The position numbers and the translations under genes are program-made. From contig CAJUSS010000066.1 in NCBI GenBank assembly GCA_910588895.1, positions 1 through 19,392 of the forward strand: 19,392 nucleotides of DNA. Direction: 5' to 3'. Source of the DNA: an uncultured Lachnospiraceae bacterium (GTDB lineage Bacteria > Bacillota > Clostridia > Lachnospirales > Lachnospiraceae). The notes beneath the pieces were generated by a model, which was not told the DNA's origin, searched no databases, and saw only the letters and a list, made by a program, of their open reading frames with translations. Positions 16,066-19,392 of this stretch are shown piece by piece. Numbering within the stretch: position 1 is the first letter of the stretch; each line of letters starts with the position of its first letter.

Positions 16066-16656
16066 TTATCTGTCTGCCGGGGAGAAGGCCAGCAGCTTGT
16101 CACGGTAGTATTCGTATTGCTTCCCCCGGGCCTCAATTTCGGCTGGAATACCAGAGGTCAGGTCATTACAGAGACTGTCAAAGCGGTCAAGGATTGCAAC
16201 GATGCGTTCTTGTTCCGCAATAGCCGGTATCGGAAGCATAATTTTTCCGAGGGCTTCCCCACTCACATGAGGAACACCTGCTCCACGCTTCATCGCATTC
16301 AAATCAGCTTCGATATTTTTCAAAATATAATAAAGATACTTTGTGATCGTCAACCCCTCAATATTTTCATAACCAAAACCGTCTGTTACAAAAATTGGCT
16401 GGTTCCAATAGGAGACAAAGCCAGCAGAAGCACCGCTCCGAGCAATCACAACAATTTCTCCGTCATGATTGGATTTGTCAATATAATAGGCCGGTTCCTG
16501 GCCTCCGAGGATAACAGGAACATTTCCGATATGTGCATCTTTCTTTGTGATGTATTCCCCACGAAACATTACAGAAACATCGCTCAGAGGAAGCAAAACA
16601 TATCCAAAAACATATTGACAAAGCCGAATTAAGGCGCTATGATTGTCTGTCTGCGA
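16066..16656 (-). pseudogene. Third half-size HsdS (one recognition domain, no proper N-terminus)
   Basis: The frame is open from 16656, right after a TGA, to 16066, but has no ATG near its start. TTG at 16596 would give 176 residues. It contains one target-recognition domain (PLSDVSVMFRGEYITKK...GGQEPAYYIDKS...IVVIARSGASAGFVSYW) and a conserved helical spacer (RIVAILDRFDSLCNDL...PAEIEARGKQYEYYRDKLL). The first codons (ALIRLCQYVFGYVLLPLSDV) look like a decayed version of the usual HsdS beginning (LIAEFCPDGVEF in the first hsdS). It is probably a truncated or silent specificity cassette. It could be expressed from TTG. It lies between the second hsdS half and hsdR. Confidence 0.65.
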
Positions 16657-17275
16657 TCATCTCGCCCGTCGCGGCGAATGTCAAGAGGGCATCGCGATAA
16701 AATTCGTATTGTCTTTGCCGCGCTTCGATTTCCGCAGGCAGACCGATTTTAAGGTCGGTACAAATCGCATCAAAGTTGTCCAGGACGCTGACAATGCGCT
16801 GTTGAACAGGAAGTGGAGGGATAGGAATAACGACTCTTCCAACCGCCCCGGAATTGAATTGCTGTTGTCCGCCTTTGGACACATATTTTTCGGCTTGGGT
16901 CCAATATATGCTGGATTTAGAAAAATGCCAATAATATCTATTCAGTACCAAGCTGTTATCCAGGTCAATCTTAATCAGGAAAGAGGCATATACTGCTGGT
17001 TCATCATTTGGAACATACAATGTTTTTCCATAAGTCGCACCAGTTCGAGCGAGCAATAAGTCACCTTTTTTCAAGAGATATTTTTTACTTTCATCAGTAA
17101 GATCAATGAATTTACCATCAACAGGACATAAACAGCCATCTTCAGTAATATCTGTAATCCTGATAAATCTGGTATTTCCTGCGTCTTGTGCTTTTGCAGT
17201 ATACCCATAGGTAAATGTGGCAATTTCCGAGAGTGTCCGCCATTGACAATCACAAATCCTCCCCCCCGTGGACAT
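16637..17275 (-). CDS. hsdS: HsdS, second half (recognition domain 2), fused to the first half by a one-base change
   Basis: This 212-residue frame has a target-recognition domain (LSEIATFTYGYTAKAQDAG...LLKKGDLLLARTGATYGKTLYV...YVSKGGQQQFNSGAVGR). It ends with the conserved spacer (RIVSVLDNFDAICTDL...PAEIEARQRQYEFYRDALL). Its ATG at 17275 lies within the end of the first half and has no convincing ribosome-binding site. It is therefore probably not translated well by itself. Losing one G from the seven-G run at 17261-17267 joins it in frame to the upstream half. Confidence 0.8.
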   Translation of the reverse strand: MSTGGRICDCQWRTLSEIATFTYGYTAKAQDAGNTRFIRITDITEDGCLCPVDGKFIDLTDESKKYLLKKGDLLLARTGATYGKTLYVPNDEPAVYASFLIKIDLDNSLVLNRYYWHFSKSSIYWTQAEKYVSKGGQQQFNSGAVGRVVIPIPPLPVQQRIVSVLDNFDAICTDLKIGLPAEIEARQRQYEFYRDALLTFAATGEMIADRQS

Positions 17276-17843
17276 CGAAGGTCAACAGCTTATCCCGATA
17301 GTATTCATACTGCTTCTTCCTCGCTGTAAGCTCTGCCGTAAGCTCCGTGAAATTGTCCAGTATACGGACAATTTCACTCTGCACAGGCAGAGGGGGAACG
17401 GGGATTTTGAATTCCTCTGTAACCGGCAACGAAATTTGAGGGAGCGACCCCATACCGGAAGCCGCATCTCGAAAAGATTGGATGTTGTTTTTCAAAACAT
17501 AATACAGGAATTTAACCGTTGTTTTTTCATCGGCGGTATATGCCCACATTTCATTTTTGAAAGTAAACGGCTCTTCGTAATACACAACATCAATCACACC
17601 TCTGGATTGTACCAGAACCGCCGGGACTCTTGTGATATTTGCGTTTGGAATATCTTCTTCATTTGCGTTGATAACGGTTTTTCCGCCTGCAAAAATTCGG
17701 ATATTTCCATTTTCTGTGGCAATTTCTTTCATCTTCGCCGCCGTGATGGGTGTCCCTTTTAACCTAGTGAAGACATCTTTTATTTTCTTAAACTCCACCC
17801 CGTCCGGGCAAAACTCCGCAATCAATTCTTCCAATCTGCTCAT
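17250..17843 (-). CDS. hsdS: HsdS, first half (recognition domain 1), type I specificity subunit
   Basis: The 197-residue protein starts MSRLEELIAEFCPDGVEFKK, the common HsdS beginning, at an ATG overlapping the rhuM stop (ATGA). It has one target-recognition domain (GGKTVINANEEDIPNANITR...VLVQSRGVIDVVYY) and a central conserved spacer (VPPLPVQSEIVRILDNFTEL...RKKQYEYYRDKLLTF). It then stops soon after the G7 tract (HGGEDL). A normal HsdS has two such units and about 400 residues. In the state shown this is a half-subunit, which in some systems works as a dimer. One G fewer gives about 401 residues with both halves. Confidence 0.85.
   Translation of the reverse strand: MSRLEELIAEFCPDGVEFKKIKDVFTRLKGTPITAAKMKEIATENGNIRIFAGGKTVINANEEDIPNANITRVPAVLVQSRGVIDVVYYEEPFTFKNEMWAYTADEKTTVKFLYYVLKNNIQSFRDAASGMGSLPQISLPVTEEFKIPVPPLPVQSEIVRILDNFTELTAELTARKKQYEYYRDKLLTFDVHGGEDL
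17261..17267 (-). repeat. Seven-G homopolymer at the junction of the two hsdS halves
   Basis: The minus strand reads CCACGGGGGGGAGGATT. With G7 the first frame ends seven codons past CAC. With G6 the frame continues GGRICDCQWRTLSEI into the second half. Confidence 0.9.
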
Positions 17844-18757
17844 TCTGTATCACCGCCCTTTTCCAGCATCCGTTTTACTTCCCGGTCAAAGTCCGATGTG
17901 ATCTTTTGCGTCCTGTTGAAAGCGGCATATTCCTCCATAGTGAAGGTATTTTCTCGTTCGATCAGGTCTTCGATGTAATCAAAATAGCCCGTCACCGCCC
18001 GCTCCAACTGGCGAATCTGCTTTTCACTCAGATAATTTTTTGCAATCGAAACATCAGATTTCAAAATTCGTCCATCTGGTGCGTGTTTCCAGGTGGTCAG
18101 TCCCATATTTTCCTTGTGGCGGTCAGCATGAATGTAGACGATTTCTGCGGCAGTCTGGCCTGTGATGGCATAGTGGAATTTGTTTTGCACCATAGCGTAA
18201 AATGTATGAGTGATTTCCGCATCGCTGTCGTAGTCAATACTGCACTCCGCAAAAATATCAGTGACCTGTTGCCAAATGCGGCGTTCACTGGCCCGGATGG
18301 AGCGGACGCGCTCCAGCAATTCACGGAAATAATCCTTACCAAAGGCCGTCTTGCCCTGCTTCAGCCGCTCGTCATCCAGTGCAAAACCCTTTGTCATGTA
18401 TTCTTTCAGGATTCCCGTTGCCCAGATACGGAAATGGGTTGCCCGGCGGGAATTAACGCGGTAGCCAACAGAAATAATGGCGTCAAGATTGTAGAATCGC
18501 GTCTCCCTTGTCTGCGTCTTTCCGGCCATAGCTCCATGTTGAGTGGTTGTTGCAATTTTTGCAACAACCACTTTTTCATCCAGTTCGCCCTCCGCAAAGA
18601 TGTTTTTCAAATGTCTGCTGATAGAAGATTTATCAACCGAGAACAATTCCGCCATTGCACTTTGCGTCAGCCAGATGGTTTCATCTTTAACTACCGCATT
18701 GACAGATACATCCTCATCTGCCGCCCGATACATCAAGAATTCAAATTCCTGGTTCAT
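17840..18757 (-). CDS. rhuM: RhuM family protein within a type I restriction operon
   Basis: The protein has 305 residues, starting after GAGGTGAG. The N-terminal part has the RhuM motif: IWLTQSAMAELFSVDKSSIS, a helix-turn-helix-like segment, then HLKNIFAEGEL, and further on RETRFYNLDAIISVGYRVNS and FRIWATGILKEYM. The C-terminal half is helical with AEIVYIHADRHKENMGLTTW. RhuM homologues, named after a Salmonella pathogenicity-island gene, often sit between hsdM and hsdS in type I operons, but their role is not established. It overlaps hsdS by four bases (ATGA), so it is co-translated. It may regulate or assist the system; that is an inference. Confidence 0.88.
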   Translation of the reverse strand: MNQEFEFLMYRAADEDVSVNAVVKDETIWLTQSAMAELFSVDKSSISRHLKNIFAEGELDEKVVVAKIATTTQHGAMAGKTQTRETRFYNLDAIISVGYRVNSRRATHFRIWATGILKEYMTKGFALDDERLKQGKTAFGKDYFRELLERVRSIRASERRIWQQVTDIFAECSIDYDSDAEITHTFYAMVQNKFHYAITGQTAAEIVYIHADRHKENMGLTTWKHAPDGRILKSDVSIAKNYLSEKQIRQLERAVTGYFDYIEDLIERENTFTMEEYAAFNRTQKITSDFDREVKRMLEKGGDTE

Positions 18758-18817
18758 ATACTCACCTCAGTTCTTTCTCAACGGTTCTTCCGCCTTTGAT
18801 GAAAATGTACCCGCGCA

Positions 18818-18843
18818 GATTGTGAACACGCGTGTTCGCAATC
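18818..18843. repeat. 26-bp near-perfect palindrome between hsdM and rhuM
   Basis: GATTGTGAACACG (18818-18830) and CGTGTTCGCAATC (18831-18843) are complementary with a single T/G mispair and no loop. The central 14 bases are a perfect palindrome. It overlaps the hsdM stop. There is no T-run, so a regulator binding site is more likely than a terminator. Confidence 0.75.
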
Positions 18844-19392
18844 AGTCCGCCTCGATTTCCGCGATGATCTTGTCGATTTCATCCCACAAGACTTGCTCTC
18901 TTGCCACGATTTCCCGGATCTCTGCATTGAGCTTTACAATGTCGATGACCTCTCTGGTGTCTTTGGCCTCTACATAGGTGGAAACAGACAGGTTATAATC
19001 GTTTCCGGCTATCTCATCATAAGGAACACAGCGGGCAAAGTGATCCACATCTGCGCGGGAAACGAACTCCGCAACGATTTTCGCGATGTTCTCCTCTGTC
19101 AGCCTGTTGTTGTTTGTGACCTTCACGCACTCGCCGGAAGCATCAATGAACAGAGTGCGGTTATCGGATTTACTGCGCTTCAAAACCATGATGCAGGTAG
19201 CAATGGAAGTTCCAAAGAGCAGGTTGCTGGGAAGCTGGATAATGCAGTCGATAAAGTTGTTGTCGATCAGATACCCACGGATTTTCTTCTCGGCCCCGCC
19301 ACGGTACATAATGCCGGGAAAACAGACGATCGCCGCTGTTCCGCTGGTGGCAAGCCACGCCAGAGAGTGCATGATAAAGGCAAGGTCAGCCT
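18842..19392 (-). CDS. hsdM: Type I DNA methylase, M subunit, C-terminal part
   Basis: The frame runs to the right edge of the window, so the 5' end is missing; about 183 residues remain. They match the end of HsdM: ADLAFIMHSLAWLATSGTAA, then FPGIMYRGGAEKKIRGYL, FIDCIIQLPSNLLFGTSI, and YNLSVSTYV. The catalytic NPPF motif lies just outside the window. With two HsdM and one HsdS the complex methylates adenine at its split target. The C-terminal helices (LNAEIREIVAREQVLWDEI) contact HsdS. It is the first visible gene of the operon; the operon promoter is outside the window. Confidence 0.92.
   Translation of the reverse strand, partial: ADLAFIMHSLAWLATSGTAAIVCFPGIMYRGGAEKKIRGYLIDNNFIDCIIQLPSNLLFGTSIATCIMVLKRSKSDNRTLFIDASGECVKVTNNNRLTEENIAKIVAEFVSRADVDHFARCVPYDEIAGNDYNLSVSTYVEAKDTREVIDIVKLNAEIREIVAREQVLWDEIDKIIAEIEAD

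Noticed and set aside
17906..18799. 297-residue plus-strand open frame
   Set aside because: It is antisense to rhuM, whose protein is clearly recognisable.
18760..18841. Possible small minus-strand gene between hsdM and rhuM (NTRVHNLRGYIFIKGGRT)
   Set aside because: The frame looks somewhat protein-like but has no ATG, GTG or TTG start with a ribosome-binding site, and it overlaps the palindrome.
1..19392. CRISPR array, tRNA or rRNA genes
   Set aside because: I saw no regularly spaced repeats and no tRNA- or rRNA-like sequence on either strand, although no covariance search was possible.

Overview
The window looks like chromosome from an anaerobic, Gram-positive gut-type Clostridia, most likely Lachnospiraceae or a relative. 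The signs are strong AGGAGG ribosome-binding sites, a lipoprotein flavin reductase, a YitT/DUF2179 protein, an Asp23 protein, a PHP-type histidinol phosphatase, and a sigma-28-like box before a chemoreceptor gene. The assignment is an inference from gene content. The first 1.7 kb is AT-rich and the rest is GC-rich, so the left end and probably the right end are accessory DNA.

Layout. (1) 1-1635, plus strand: the tail of a radical SAM/SPASM peptide maturase overlapping a one-chain ABC exporter. This is the end of a probable RiPP (ribosomally made, modified peptide) cluster. The exporter carries a single-base frameshift near 571-574. (2) 1752-2076, minus strand: what I read as a short, ORF-less remnant of a class C group II intron, lying just after a rho-independent terminator. 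(3) 2162-5378: a secreted FMN/FAD reductase lipoprotein diverging from an AraC-type regulator. Three tandem ~15-bp repeats precede the regulator start. (4) 5375-6015: a ParE/RelE toxin and RelB/DinJ antitoxin pair. (5) 6179-12209: housekeeping genes, namely Asp23 protein, YitT protein, GH1 6-phospho-beta-glucosidase, PHP phosphatase and a methyl-accepting chemotaxis protein. Several promoters and two strong terminators are visible here. (6) 12450-12840: a fragment of a PatB/MalY-type aminotransferase and a palindrome-rich block resembling mobile-element DNA. (7) 12845-19392, minus strand: a type I restriction-modification operon, hsdM (partial) - rhuM - hsdS - half hsdS - hsdR.

The most interesting locus is hsdS. 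Two half-size specificity genes overlap at a run of seven G (minus strand, 17267-17261). Removing one G fuses them in frame into a normal full-length HsdS of about 401 residues with two target-recognition domains. This has the architecture of a phase-variable switch like that of Neisseria NgoAV. A third half-HsdS without a proper N-terminus lies next to it and could be a spare recognition domain.

How the genes work together: the maturase and exporter would modify and export a peptide whose precursor lies outside the window. The AraC protein probably controls the divergent extracellular reductase. The restriction operon would make a methylase/nuclease complex whose DNA target depends on the state of the G tract.
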